Of a DNA stretch of 44,494 bases, positions 26,891 to 35,331 are shown in pieces (positions within the stretch are counted from its first letter, which is position 1; each line of letters starts with the position of its first letter). Under the pieces are notes generated by a model. The model ran no database searches, was not told the DNA's origin, and saw only the letters and a program-made list of their open reading frames with translations. The position numbers and the translations under genes are program-made. The stretch is from Microvirga roseola (lineage in GTDB: Bacteria; Pseudomonadota; Alphaproteobacteria; Rhizobiales; Beijerinckiaceae). Where the stretch lies: positions 1 through 44,494 of the forward strand of contig NZ_JAJATX010000032.1 in assembly GCF_020866965.1 (NCBI RefSeq). Reading direction: 5' to 3'.

Positions 26891-28906
26891 TCAGGCGCAG
26901 GCCTCTTCGAGAGCCTCGCTCAGAACCTTGAGGGCATCGCACCCAGCAAAAATGAAAGTGGTGACCCCCGCCTCGATCAGCTCTTTTTCGTCTTCTCCGG
27001 GGCGGCCAGCCAGGAAGATAAGTTTTGACCCAGCGTCATTCAAGGTCCTTGCGGTCGCAGGGGCATGAAGTTTGTAAATTTCATCTGTCGAGCAGATGCA
27101 GGAAAGCTTGGCGTTGCTCGCACCATAGGTAGACTTAATGTTGTCCTGATCTGTTAATCCATCGTTCATGATGGTTTCTATTCCTCCTGCCTCGAAGAAG
27201 TTCTTGGCGAAGGTGGCGCGGGCGGTGAAATCTGCCGCCGTTCCGAGATTGGCCAGGAAGACCTTCGGGCGCGATCCCGTCCGGGCGCGGTAGGCATCCG
27301 CAATATCGCGCAGGCGCTCGAAAGGCTCGGCCGTACGGATGGAGGGCAGGGGAGCCACCGCCACGGGAGACGGGCCGGAAGCGGTGCCTGCCAGCTGCGG
27401 CAGGCCTGCACCCTCCGCCGCCATGCGGACGAGGGCGGAGAATGGGGTTTCCACCTTTGCCGCCGCGCCGACGGGCTCTCCTCCCTCTTGCGGGGAGGAG
27501 TTGGAGGTGGGGGTGTCGGCGTCATGGTCTGAAGCCTTGGCCCCACCCCACAAGGGGGAGGGGGACAAAACTGACACCTCGGCCTCTTTGATATTCGGGA
27601 ACTCGCTCGTGCCGGTGATCGGCTCCTTGCGCGTGGCGACGGCCTTCTCCCGTTGGGCTCGCACGGCGGCGATGCGATCCTGGAGCTTGTCGCCGGTCAG
27701 GCTTTGCAGAATGCCGCCCTCGCGCTCGATCTCCTGGAACAGGGCCCAGGCCTTGTCGCACAGCGAGTCCGTCAGCGCCTCGAAGCCGCCCGCGCCTGCG
27801 GCCGGGTCCGCTACGCGGGCGAGGTTGGATTCGTCGAGCAGAATCAGTTGTGTGTTGCGCGCCACCCGTCGCGCGAAGGCATCCGGCAGGCCGAGCGCCG
27901 CCGTGAAGGGCAGCACCGTGGTCGCATCCGCTCCGCCGATGCCGGCGGAGAAGGCGGCGATTGTGGCGCGCAGCATGTTCACCCATGGATCGCGGCGGGT
28001 TGTCATCCGCCACGCGGTCTCCGCGTGAAGGCGGATCGGCTTCGGCTCCAATCCGCAGGCCTGCTCCACACGGGCCCAGAGGCGGCGCAGCGCCCGGAAT
28101 TTGGCCACGGTGAAGAACTCGTCCGCATCGGCCACCAGCAGGAAAGAGAGAGCATTGCGGGCGGCATCGAGGGAATGGCCGTGCGCTTCCAGGGCGCGAA
28201 GATAGGCAAGGCCCGTCGCCAGAACGGCCGCCAGTTCCTGCGCCTCGCTTGCTCCCGCCTCGTGGTACACCCGCCCATCCGCAAGAAAAGCGCGGCCCGT
28301 GAAACCGCGCCGGGCGAGATCCGCCAGCGTATCACCCATGCGCTGGCCGACAGCACCCCAGGATGCGGACATCTTGCCCATCGCCGCCATGGCGCCCACG
28401 GGGTCGAGCCCGAGATCGAGCGAGAGATCGGAGAACTGGTGGCCGCGCCGCTCGGCAAGCGCCAGCATCAGCGCCGCCATCTGCCGTCCATGGCCGCCCG
28501 CGTCGAGGCGCAGGTGGATGAGGTCGAGCATCACGCCGGAGAGCGTCCGGTCGAGATCGTCGACGGAATCGATCCTGACGCCAAAGCCGCGCGAGGCGGG
28601 AGCTTTACGGGTGACGAGCGTGAGCGCGTCCGCGCCACCCTCGAGATCGAGAAGGGCGAGCTCGTTGGCCTTGGCCGGATCGGGATGGTCAACGCGCTGC
28701 GACACCCGCCAGCGGCCTGCCTCCGCACGCGCCACCTGCACGGCTTCATCCGCCTTCGGATAGAGCGGCTGGATGGCGATGCCGTCATGGCTGCGCCCGA
28801 CGAGCTTCTTATTGAAGTCCGCCCCCTTCAGAACGCCCTCGACCAGCTTGAGCCATTGCTCGCGGGAGGCCTGAGGAAAATCTGCGGCGAGAGAAAGATC
28901 GTCCAT
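26891..28906 (-). CDS. mutA: Methylmalonyl-CoA mutase small subunit, with palindromic-repeat insertion
   Basis: Non-catalytic beta subunit that dimerises with MutB. 671 residues from the ATG at 28906, preceded by GGGG at 8 nt; a longer frame adds 15 unsupported residues. The barrel domain (DFPQASREQWLKLVEGVLKG at the start) is followed by a linker and a cobalamin-like domain without the DxHxxG ligand motif (LANLGTAADFTARATF), as expected for MutA. The linker at about residues 445-478 is encoded by a roughly 100-bp palindromic repeat inserted in frame, with Pro/Ser/Gly-rich sequence unlike its surroundings. The subunit otherwise looks complete. Confidence 0.92.
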   Translation of the reverse strand: MDDLSLAADFPQASREQWLKLVEGVLKGADFNKKLVGRSHDGIAIQPLYPKADEAVQVARAEAGRWRVSQRVDHPDPAKANELALLDLEGGADALTLVTRKAPASRGFGVRIDSVDDLDRTLSGVMLDLIHLRLDAGGHGRQMAALMLALAERRGHQFSDLSLDLGLDPVGAMAAMGKMSASWGAVGQRMGDTLADLARRGFTGRAFLADGRVYHEAGASEAQELAAVLATGLAYLRALEAHGHSLDAARNALSFLLVADADEFFTVAKFRALRRLWARVEQACGLEPKPIRLHAETAWRMTTRRDPWVNMLRATIAAFSAGIGGADATTVLPFTAALGLPDAFARRVARNTQLILLDESNLARVADPAAGAGGFEALTDSLCDKAWALFQEIEREGGILQSLTGDKLQDRIAAVRAQREKAVATRKEPITGTSEFPNIKEAEVSVLSPSPLWGGAKASDHDADTPTSNSSPQEGGEPVGAAAKVETPFSALVRMAAEGAGLPQLAGTASGPSPVAVAPLPSIRTAEPFERLRDIADAYRARTGSRPKVFLANLGTAADFTARATFAKNFFEAGGIETIMNDGLTDQDNIKSTYGASNAKLSCICSTDEIYKLHAPATARTLNDAGSKLIFLAGRPGEDEKELIEAGVTTFIFAGCDALKVLSEALEEACA
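27471..27570. repeat. Palindromic repeat element inserted in mutA
   Basis: Two G/C-rich hairpins bracket the element: CTCCTCCC/GGGAGGAG (27478-27485 and 27493-27500) and CCCCACCCC with GGGGGAGGGG (27541-27564). The middle is not coding-like and the frame stays open. Such dispersed repeats are common in alphaproteobacterial genomes. Exact ends are approximate. Confidence 0.7.
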
Positions 28907-28998
28907 GGGTATCCCCGTCCGAAGGAGGGCAGCGTCATTGGCGCGGGACAATACCGGGACGAGGGTGCGGTGGGAATGCCTCTAATTTCCAACAGCGC

Positions 28999-29042
28999 TT
29001 TGTCATTCCGGGGCGGCTCGCAAGAGCCGAGCCCGGAATCCA
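28999..29042. repeat. Intergenic palindromic repeat, type 1
   Basis: ATTCCGGG and CCCGGAAT form the outer stem and GGCTC/GAGCC the inner stem around a GCAA loop (about 29005-29041). The sequence matches a REP-like family I know to be widespread in Rhizobiales genomes. It lies in the mutA upstream region, 93 nt or more before its start. Confidence 0.65.
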
Positions 29043-29110
29043 TAAATGCCATGCTGGCCGGAAAATGCGCTGTCGGTACTTTAGCGCCTCGCCTCTAGCT
29101 GTCGTGCTTA

Positions 29111-29140
29111 TGGATCCCCGCCTTCGCGGGGATGAGAATG
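29111..29140. repeat. Intergenic palindromic repeat, type 2
   Basis: ATCCCCGC and GCGGGGAT (29114-29121 and 29126-29133) form a perfect 8-bp hairpin with a CTTC loop, 15 nt after the stop of the minus-strand gene at 29148. It is a second common alphaproteobacterial repeat type and may also limit transcription from that gene. Confidence 0.65.
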
Positions 29141-29147
29141 TGCAGCG

Positions 29148-29528
29148 TTAGACGAACTGCGACAGCCCCGGGATCGAGCCGACGATGGGGCCCATGACGT
29201 CCTCGCCGGCCTTCTCGCGGCCATAGGCGAAGAGTTCCTTGCCCAGGGGCTGCATCTGGCCCATGGACACGCCTGTGCCCATGAGCTGGCCGCCCAGCGC
29301 CATCACGCCGCCGCCCATGGAGCCCATCATGCCCATGAGGCCGCCGCCAGCGCCGGTCTTCGACTGCTCGATGGCGTCCTCGGCGCCCGGCATGGCCGCG
29401 ATGAGCTGGTTGACCTCGGCCTGGGGTCCTTCCTTCTGGAGATAGGCCAGGATGATGCCGATGGCCTTGCGGGCGGTGGCTGCGTCGAGGCCGGTCTTCT
29501 GCGTGACGCGCGCGATAAGCTCTTCCAT
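29148..29528 (-). CDS. Small DUF2267/DUF2780-like protein
   Basis: A 126-residue protein. The N-terminal 60 residues (MEELIARVTQKTGLDAATARKAIGIILAYLQKEGP) form a helical segment resembling DUF2267/DUF2780 proteins, followed by a Gly/Met-rich low-complexity centre (GGGLMGMMGSMGGG, about 62-92) and an amphipathic C-terminus. There is no signal peptide. GGAG-like AGGAG lies about 6 nt before the ATG. Function unknown. It diverges from the HerA-like gene across 125 bp. Confidence 0.6.
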   Translation of the reverse strand: MEELIARVTQKTGLDAATARKAIGIILAYLQKEGPQAEVNQLIAAMPGAEDAIEQSKTGAGGGLMGMMGSMGGGVMALGGQLMGTGVSMGQMQPLGKELFAYGREKAGEDVMGPIVGSIPGLSQFV

Positions 29529-29560
29529 GTGATTCTCCTGAAACTGCGGTGGGCCAGATG

Positions 29561-29574
29561 GTTCACATATGAAC
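29561..29574. promoter_or_regulatory. Candidate operator palindrome
   Basis: GTTCA-CATA-TGAAC in the divergent region between the DUF2267-like and HerA-like genes. It is a 5-bp-arm inverted repeat in an otherwise GC-rich region, 32 bp before the DUF2267-like ATG. The binding protein is unknown. Confidence 0.35.
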
Positions 29575-29653
29575 TATTAAATCAAGGAACCTGAGCGTGA
29601 AAACTCGCCACAAGGCGTCTAGGATCCCAGGACAGATTCTGGAGAGATAGACA

Positions 29654-31192
29654 ATGCTCGAGGACGGCAAGATCTTCATCGGCAAAAGCACCAAGCCGGA
29701 ATACCTCGATCTGAGGCTCGCCAACCGGCACGGGCTCATCACCGGCGCCACCGGCACGGGCAAGACCGTCTCGCTGCAGGTGCTCGCGGAAGGCTTTTCC
29801 AATGCGGGGATTCCCGTCTTCGCCACCGATATCAAAGGGGACCTCTCGGGCATCGGCGCTCCCGGCCAAGCCAAGGAGCCTTTCGTCCGCCGTGCGCAGG
29901 AGATCGGCATCGAGTATGTGCCTGACCGCTTTCCCGTCGTGTTCTGGGACCTTTTCGGCGAGCAGGGGCATCGGGTTCGCACCACGATCTCCGAGATGGG
30001 GCCGCTGCTGCTCTCGTGCCTGCTCGACCTCAACGACACGCAGGAGGGCGTGCTCAACATCGCCTTCCGCATCGCGGACGAGCAGGGGCTCCTGCTTCTC
30101 GATCTCAAGGATCTTCGCGCGCTGCTCCAGCTCGTCGCCGACAACGCCTCGGAACTCACGACCGCCTACGGGAACGTGTCGAAGGCCTCGATCGGCACGA
30201 TCCAGCGCCAACTTCTCGTGCTGGAGAACCAGAAGGGCGAGGAGTTCCTCGGCGAGCCTGCGCTCGACATCAAGGACCTGATGCGCACGGACCGGGACGG
30301 GCGCGGCATCGTCAACATCCTGGCGGCGGACAAGCTGATGAACAATCCGCGCCTCTACGCCACCTTCCTGCTCTGGATGATGTCGGAGCTGTTCGAGGAG
30401 TTGCCGGAGGTGGGCGACCTGGACCAGCCCAAGCTCATCTTCTTCTTCGACGAGGCGCACCTTCTCTTCAATGATGCGCCCAAGCCCCTGATCGAAACCG
30501 TGGAGCGGGTGGTACGCCTCATCCGCTCCAAGGGAGTCGGCGTCTATTTCGTCACGCAGAACCCGGTCGACGTGCCGGAGACCGTGCTGGCGCAGCTCGG
30601 CAACCGGGTCCAGCACGCCCTTCGGGCCTATACCCCGCGCGAGCAGAAGGCGGTGCGTGTGGCGGCGCAGACCTTCCGCCAGAACCCGGCCTTCGACGCC
30701 GAGAAGGCGATCACCGAACTCGGCGTCGGCGAGGCCCTGGTCTCGATGCTGGAGGGCAAGGGCGCGCCTTCCATGGTGGAGCGCACCCTCGTCGCGCCGC
30801 CCATGGCGCAGGTCGGGCCCATCGACCAGGCCGAGCGCCAGCAGATCGTGGTCTCGAGCCCCATGAGAGGGAAATACGACCAGTCCGTCGATGTGGAATC
30901 GGCCTACGAAATGCTCGCCAAGCGCGCCGAGCAGGCGACGGCGGATGCCAAGGCGGCAGAGGGCGGAGGCGGCATTCTCGACATACTAAACAACATCTTC
31001 GGCACGAGCGGTCAGCGGAAGGGGAACCTCACGGTCGGCCAGCGGGTCACCCGGGAGGTTACCCGCACCGTCGTCAACCAGACGGTGGGCACCCTCGCCG
31101 CCGAAATCGGCAAGTCCATCGGCGGCCGTCGCGGCAGCTCCCTCGGCCGCGCCATCGTGCGGGGGACCTTGGGCGGGCTGTTGAGGCGGTAG
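29654..31192 (+). CDS. HerA-like ATPase (DUF853 family)
   Basis: A 512-residue P-loop ATPase. Walker A is GATGTGKT (31-38) and Walker [13 protein letters not shown] (261-272); [12 protein letters not shown] and [28 protein letters not shown] are family blocks. These motor-like proteins are related to HerA/FtsK, but no DNA end-processing partner such as NurA is adjacent, and the role of DUF853 proteins is not settled. The C-terminal 60 residues are basic and Gly/Arg-rich ([21 protein letters not shown]). GGAGAG lies about 7 nt before the ATG. Confidence 0.88.
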   Translation: MLEDGKIFIGKSTKPEYLDLRLANRHGLITGATGTGKTVSLQVLAEGFSNAGIPVFATDIKGDLSGIGAPGQAKEPFVRRAQEIGIEYVPDRFPVVFWDLFGEQGHRVRTTISEMGPLLLSCLLDLNDTQEGVLNIAFRIADEQGLLLLDLKDLRALLQLVADNASELTTAYGNVSKASIGTIQRQLLVLENQKGEEFLGEPALDIKDLMRTDRDGRGIVNILAADKLMNNPRLYATFLLWMMSELFEELPEVGDLDQPKLIFFFDEAHLLFNDAPKPLIETVERVVRLIRSKGVGVYFVTQNPVDVPETVLAQLGNRVQHALRAYTPREQKAVRVAAQTFRQNPAFDAEKAITELGVGEALVSMLEGKGAPSMVERTLVAPPMAQVGPIDQAERQQIVVSSPMRGKYDQSVDVESAYEMLAKRAEQATADAKAAEGGGGILDILNNIFGTSGQRKGNLTVGQRVTREVTRTVVNQTVGTLAAEIGKSIGGRRGSSLGRAIVRGTLGGLLRR

Positions 31193-31209
31193 GTTCCGGG
31201 AGGGGCGTT

Positions 31210-31671
31210 ATGGAGATCCGCCTCGCAGATCTAGAGGACCTTGCACAGATCGAGGCGGTCGTTCACGCCGCTTATGTTCGCTACGTTCCGCTGATCGGGC
31301 GCGAACCGGGGCCGATGCTCGATGATTACGCCGCCCTGATCGCACGGCGGCAGGTCCATGTCCTTTGCGACAATGGCCAAGTTCAGGGAGTTCTCGTCCT
31401 GCTGCCGGAGGATCACACGATGCTTCTCGACAATGTTGCCGTGCGGCCGGAGGCGCAGGGGCGCGGCTACGGTCGCCAGCTGATCGCCTTCGCCGAGAAG
31501 GTTACTCGAGAGAGTGGCCTGCGTAGGCTGCGGCTCTACACCAACGAGGCGATGACCGAGAATGTCGCCTTATACGAGCGCCTGGGCTTCATCGAGACCC
31601 ACCGTGGCGAGGAGAAGGGATTCAAGCGAGTCTACATGACAAAGCTTCTGGACGGCTCGCCCGGAACCTGA
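31210..31671 (+). CDS. GNAT-family N-acetyltransferase
   Basis: A 153-residue acetyltransferase with the GNAT acetyl-CoA loop VRPEAQGRGYGRQLIAFAE near residues 82-98 and a C-terminal NEAMTENVALYERLGFIET, both diagnostic. The substrate is not predictable. It begins 17 nt after the HerA-like stop on the same strand, so the two are likely co-transcribed. Confidence 0.88.
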   Translation: MEIRLADLEDLAQIEAVVHAAYVRYVPLIGREPGPMLDDYAALIARRQVHVLCDNGQVQGVLVLLPEDHTMLLDNVAVRPEAQGRGYGRQLIAFAEKVTRESGLRRLRLYTNEAMTENVALYERLGFIETHRGEEKGFKRVYMTKLLDGSPGT

Positions 31672-31745
31672 AACCCGTCTTGCAACAGCCGGGTTCAAAG
31701 GGATACCTCTTGAAGTAACCTCTCTCACCAGGCAGCTATCGCACC

Positions 31746-33128
31746 ATGTCCAAGCTCGACCAAGTTCTCGCGAAAATCGATTCCGACCTCGACGCCTCCC
31801 TGGAGCGGCTGTTCCAGTGGTTGAAGGTTCCCTCGATCTCCACCGATCCCGCCTTTAAGGACCATTGCCGCATTGCGGGCCAGTGGCTGGTGGACGAACT
31901 CAAGGGCATCGGCGTCGAGGCGTCCCTGCGGGAGACCGGCGGGCATCCGGCGGTGGTAGGCCATGCCAAGGGCGGGGCGAAGCCGCATGTGCTTTTCTAC
32001 GGTCACTACGACGTGCAGCCGGTCGATCCGCTGGAGCTGTGGGAGACACCGCCCTTCGAGCCGCGCATCGTCACCCTGCCGGACGGCCGCAAGGCGATCA
32101 GCGCCCGTGGCGCGTCCGACGACAAGGGTCAGGTCCTGACCTTCGTCGAGGCCTGCCGCGCCTGGAAGGCGGTGACAGGCTCGCTTCCCATCGACATCAC
32201 CTTCCTCGTCGAGGGCGCGGAGGAGGACGGCTCCAAGTTCCTCCCAGAATTCATCCAGGCCAACAAGGATGAGCTGAAGACCGACGTGGCCCTCGTCTGC
32301 GACACCGGCATGTGGGACCGGGACACGCCCGCGATCACCTCGTCCCTGCGCGGGATGGTCTATGAGGAAGTGATCGTACGCTGCGCCGACCGCGACCTGC
32401 ATTCGGGCACGTTCGGCGGCGCGGCGCGCAACCCGATCCACGTGCTCTCGAAGATCATCGCCGCCATCCACGACGACAATGGCCGGATCACGATCCCCGG
32501 CTTTTACGAGGGTGTCCCTGAGACGCCCACGCAGGTCCTCGATCAGTGGAAGGGCCTGAACCTGACGGAGGAGGAGTTCCTCGGCCAGGTTGGTCTCAAG
32601 CATTCCGCCGGCGAGAAGGGCCGCATGCTCATCGAGCAGATCCAGTCCCGCCCGACCTGCGACGTGAACGGCATCATCGGCGGCTATACGGGCGAGGGCA
32701 CCAAGACGGTGATCGCCTCACAGGCGAGCTGCAAGGTCTCCTTCCGCCTCGTGGGCGATCAGGACCCGGCCAGGATCTCGGAGAATTTCCAGGCTTTCGT
32801 GCGTGAGCGGATTCCCGCTGACTGCTCGGTGGAGTTCATCAGGCACAAGGGCTCCCGCGCGCTCGCCCTGCCGCACGATTTTCCGGCCCTCACGGTTGCG
32901 AAGGCGGCGCTGCACGACGAGTGGAAGCAGGAGCCCATCGTTATCGGCATGGGCGGCTCGATCCCGGTCGGCGGCGATTTCAAGCGCACGCTCGGCCTCG
33001 ACACCCTCTTTGTCGGCTTCGGCCTCGATGACGACCGCATCCACTCGCCGAACGAGAAGTACGACCTCCAGAGCTTCCACAAGGGCACCCGCTCCTGGGC
33101 CCGGATTCTGGCGGCTCTGGCGGAGTAG
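31746..33128 (+). CDS. M20-family dipeptidase / metallopeptidase
   Basis: A 460-residue di-zinc exopeptidase of the M20 (ArgE/DapE/CNDP-like) family. His87 and Asp89 in FYGHYDVQPVD, bridging Asp in SARGASDDKGQ (about 125-126), the catalytic Glu pair in LVEGAEEDGS (159-160), and CDTGMWD are visible. The lid domain (residues about 210-370) is present. Cytoplasmic; no signal peptide. It probably hydrolyses dipeptides or related amides, which fits a peptide importer elsewhere in the window, but the two are not linked in an operon. Confidence 0.92.
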   Translation: MSKLDQVLAKIDSDLDASLERLFQWLKVPSISTDPAFKDHCRIAGQWLVDELKGIGVEASLRETGGHPAVVGHAKGGAKPHVLFYGHYDVQPVDPLELWETPPFEPRIVTLPDGRKAISARGASDDKGQVLTFVEACRAWKAVTGSLPIDITFLVEGAEEDGSKFLPEFIQANKDELKTDVALVCDTGMWDRDTPAITSSLRGMVYEEVIVRCADRDLHSGTFGGAARNPIHVLSKIIAAIHDDNGRITIPGFYEGVPETPTQVLDQWKGLNLTEEEFLGQVGLKHSAGEKGRMLIEQIQSRPTCDVNGIIGGYTGEGTKTVIASQASCKVSFRLVGDQDPARISENFQAFVRERIPADCSVEFIRHKGSRALALPHDFPALTVAKAALHDEWKQEPIVIGMGGSIPVGGDFKRTLGLDTLFVGFGLDDDRIHSPNEKYDLQSFHKGTRSWARILAALAE

Positions 33129-33146
33129 TGGACATAGCAAGCAGGG

Positions 33147-33584
33147 ATGCAGCGTTTCATTCAGCGGGCGCAACAGCTTCGCCAGCGGCAGACAGGCGCC
33201 GAAGCTCTGTTGTGGCAGGCGCTGAGAAATCGCAAGCTGGCGCGTTGGAAGTTCCGGCGCCAGCATCCCATTGACCGTTATGTCGTCGATTTCGTGTGCC
33301 TCGATGCAAAGCTCGTCATCGAAGTGGATGGCGCAACCCATTCAACGGACCGGGAAATCCGGCAAGACGTCGAGCGAGTTCGCGTCCTGGAGGCTTGCGG
33401 CTACCTTGTCATACGCTTCGTCAATGCGGAGATTTATGACAACCTTGATGGCGCAGTGGAAACTATCCTCGCGGAATTGGAACGACGGGTTTGCTGTGAG
33501 CGATCAGTCCAGCGAAGCGCCGGATCACCTCTCCCTCAGGGAGAGGTGAGGCTACGCCTCACACCAGCCTGTCGAGCGACGTGA
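33147..33584 (+). CDS. DUF559 nuclease-like protein with repeat-derived C-terminus
   Basis: A 145-residue protein of the DUF559 family, related to Vsr-type restriction-like nucleases. RQTGAEALLWQALRNRKL, FRRQHPIDRYVVDFVC, and KLVIEVDGATHSTDREIRQD give the D..ExD-like core (Asp in VVDFVC, Glu-x-Asp in VIEVDG). The natural family end is near LAELERR (about residue 115); the last 30 residues (SPLPQGEVRLRLTP) are encoded by a palindromic repeat at 33526-33548. The 3' end overlaps the convergent dehalogenase gene by 26 nt. Confidence 0.82.
   Translation: MQRFIQRAQQLRQRQTGAEALLWQALRNRKLARWKFRRQHPIDRYVVDFVCLDAKLVIEVDGATHSTDREIRQDVERVRVLEACGYLVIRFVNAEIYDNLDGAVETILAELERRVCCERSVQRSAGSPLPQGEVRLRLTPACRAT
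33526..33548. repeat. Palindromic repeat at the DUF559 3' end
   Basis: CACCTCTCCC and GGGAGAGGTG are perfect 10-bp arms around TCA. The repeat overlaps the C-terminal codons of the DUF559 gene and lies just downstream of the convergent dehalogenase. It has the CTCCC/GGGAG arms also seen in the mutA element. Confidence 0.65.
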
Positions 33585-34236
33585 CCACGGCTTGAGGCGC
33601 AAGCTCCGCATACTCGTCCGGCAGGCCCAGCCTGTTCACCCAGATCGTATGTAGGCCGAAGGCGGTCGCGCCTGCGATGTCCCAGCGGTTGGACGAGACG
33701 AAGGCGATCTCGTCCGCCTCGAGCGAAAGGGATGTCAGGGCAAGCTTGTAGGTGCGCGGGCTCGTCTTGAAGATGCCTGCCGCATCGACCGAGAGGACCG
33801 CATCGAGGCTGCCTGCAAGGCCTGCCGATTCCACGGCGGCGGTGAGCATGCCGGGATCGCCGTTCGAGAGGATGCCGGTTTTCAGGCCCCGCGACCGCAG
33901 TGCGTTCAGGGTCCCCAGAACCTCGGGGTAGGCGTCTAGTGTGCGGTAGGCCTCCAGAAGAAGCGGCCTGACGGAGCGGTCGACGTCCGGAAAGCGCGCG
34001 AAGGCATAGTCGAGGGCCTGCTCGGTCAAGGACCAGAAGGGCTCATAGCGCCCTGCGAGCGACAGGACCCAGGAATATTCGAGTTGCTTCGTGCGCCAGA
34101 CCTCGGAGAACCTCGCAGCCTCCGGCCCGACCGCTCCCATATGGCGGGCGACGGCCGAATGGACATCGAACAGGGTTCCATAGGCGTCGAAGACGACGGC
34201 TTTGGCTTGGGCGGGGAGGGCGGCAGAAGACGACAT
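33559..34236 (-). CDS. Haloacid dehalogenase, type II
   Basis: A 225-residue HAD-superfamily hydrolase of the L-2-haloacid dehalogenase group. Nucleophile Asp17 lies in VVFDAYGTLFDV; GILSNGDPGMLTAAVE gives the motif II Ser-Asn; the Lys is in FKTSPRTYKLAL; and SSNRWDIAGATAFGL is the motif III region typical of type II enzymes. It should remove halide from 2-haloalkanoic acids, though natural substrates may differ. The ATG at 34236 suits the family length; an upstream in-frame ATG adds 22 residues without support. Confidence 0.88.
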   Translation of the reverse strand: MSSSAALPAQAKAVVFDAYGTLFDVHSAVARHMGAVGPEAARFSEVWRTKQLEYSWVLSLAGRYEPFWSLTEQALDYAFARFPDVDRSVRPLLLEAYRTLDAYPEVLGTLNALRSRGLKTGILSNGDPGMLTAAVESAGLAGSLDAVLSVDAAGIFKTSPRTYKLALTSLSLEADEIAFVSSNRWDIAGATAFGLHTIWVNRLGLPDEYAELAPQAVVTSLDRLV

Positions 34237-34397
34237 GAAGGCAAGCTTCGCACCGGACTTCCCCAGAGGCAACCGATCAGCTCCTCTCATGCGACCCATC
34301 ACAAGACTTTATGTCCCGGCTAGCGGCTGAACGATTGACGGGGCCGGTCGCAGGCGGTTCGATGGGACAGGCATTCTGACCGATAAGGACAACGAAC

Positions 34398-35273
34398 GTG
34401 GCTTGGTATTCGCAGACCTGGAACTGGTTCAACGGCGCATGGCATGAGGGCAATCCGCCCCTGATCGGGCCCCGGTCGCACGTTTCCTGGCTCGGCTCCT
34501 CGGTCTTCGACGGGGCGCGGGTCTTCGAGGGCGTCATGCCCGATATGGACCGGCACTGCGAGCGTGTGAACCGCTCGGCCCTCACCATCGGCCTCAAGCC
34601 CACCATGGACCCGAAGGTCATCCATGAGCTCGTCCGCGAGGGCGTGAAGAAGTTTGCGCCAGGCACGGCGCTCTACGTGAAGCCCATGTACTGGGGCGAG
34701 GCCGAGGGCCTCGCCACTATTGCGCCGGACCCGGAATCGACCCAGTTCTGCCTTTCGCTCTTCGAAGCGCCGATGCCGGTGCCGGGCGGGCTCTCTGTTA
34801 TGAAGTCGAGCTTCCGCCGCCCGACGCTCGAATCCATGCCGACCGACTCGAAGGCGGGTGCGCTCTATCCCAACAACGCCCGCGTGATCCGCGAGGCGAA
34901 GGAGAAGGGCTTCGACAACGCCCTCGTCTGCGACGCGCTGGGTAACGTGGCCGAGACCGGCACCTCCAACGTGTTCATGGCGAAGGATGGGGTGGTCTAT
35001 ACGCCCTACCCCAATGGCACGTTCCTCAACGGCATCACCCGCCAGCGCGTGATCCAGCTCCTGCGGGATGACGGCGTCCAGGTGGTCGAGGGCACCCTAC
35101 GCTATGAGGATTTCGCCGCGGCCGACGAGATCTTCATCTCGGGCAACTATTCCAAGGTCATGCCGGTGCTGCGCATCGACAGTCGCGACCTCCAGCCCGG
35201 GCCGTTCTACAGCCGCGCCCGTGAGCTCTACTGGGCCTTCGCCCACGGCAAGGGCGTGAGCCAGGCTGCGTAA
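34398..35273 (+). CDS. ilvE: Branched-chain aminotransferase-like PLP enzyme (fold type IV)
   Basis: A 291-residue class IV aminotransferase. WLGSSVFDGARVFEGV is the usual N-terminal block; the PLP lysine is Lys152 in DSKAGALYPNN; DALGNVAETGTSNVFMAKDG and FLNGITRQRVIQLLRD are the other signatures. It most likely transaminates leucine, isoleucine and valine with 2-oxoglutarate; D-amino acid transaminase or lyase activity in the same fold cannot be excluded. The GTG start has AAGGA 8 nt upstream. Confidence 0.88.
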   Translation: MAWYSQTWNWFNGAWHEGNPPLIGPRSHVSWLGSSVFDGARVFEGVMPDMDRHCERVNRSALTIGLKPTMDPKVIHELVREGVKKFAPGTALYVKPMYWGEAEGLATIAPDPESTQFCLSLFEAPMPVPGGLSVMKSSFRRPTLESMPTDSKAGALYPNNARVIREAKEKGFDNALVCDALGNVAETGTSNVFMAKDGVVYTPYPNGTFLNGITRQRVIQLLRDDGVQVVEGTLRYEDFAAADEIFISGNYSKVMPVLRIDSRDLQPGPFYSRARELYWAFAHGKGVSQAA

Positions 35274-35280
35274 GGAGACA

Positions 35281-35300
35281 GCTGGGGAGATTTCCCCAGC
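35281..35300. terminator. Hairpin after ilvE
   Basis: GCTGGGGA and TCCCCAGC form a perfect 8-bp stem with a 4-nt loop, 8 nt after the ilvE stop. There is no T-tract, so it is at best a weak or factor-dependent terminator. Confidence 0.4.
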
Positions 35301-35331
35301 GTCATCCGACTGTCGTCGAGACGTCAACGGA
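35299..35331 (+). promoter_or_regulatory. Candidate tandem PHO-box-like repeats
   Basis: Three 11-bp units in tandem each carry GTC at the same place (35301, 35312, 35323): GCGTCATCCGA, CTGTCGTCGAG, ACGTCAACGGA. PhoB binds 11-bp direct repeats of CTGTCAT plus four bases. The third-to-fourth-base spacers are GC-rich here, so the match is partial. The downstream gene is phytase-like, which fits phosphate control. Confidence 0.35.

Noticed and set aside
29654..31192. Part of a HerA-NurA or HerA-based phage-defence pair
   Set aside because: The neighbours are a DUF2267-like protein and a GNAT; there is no NurA, SIR2 or DUF4297 partner gene, and DUF853 proteins are common in genomes without such pairs.
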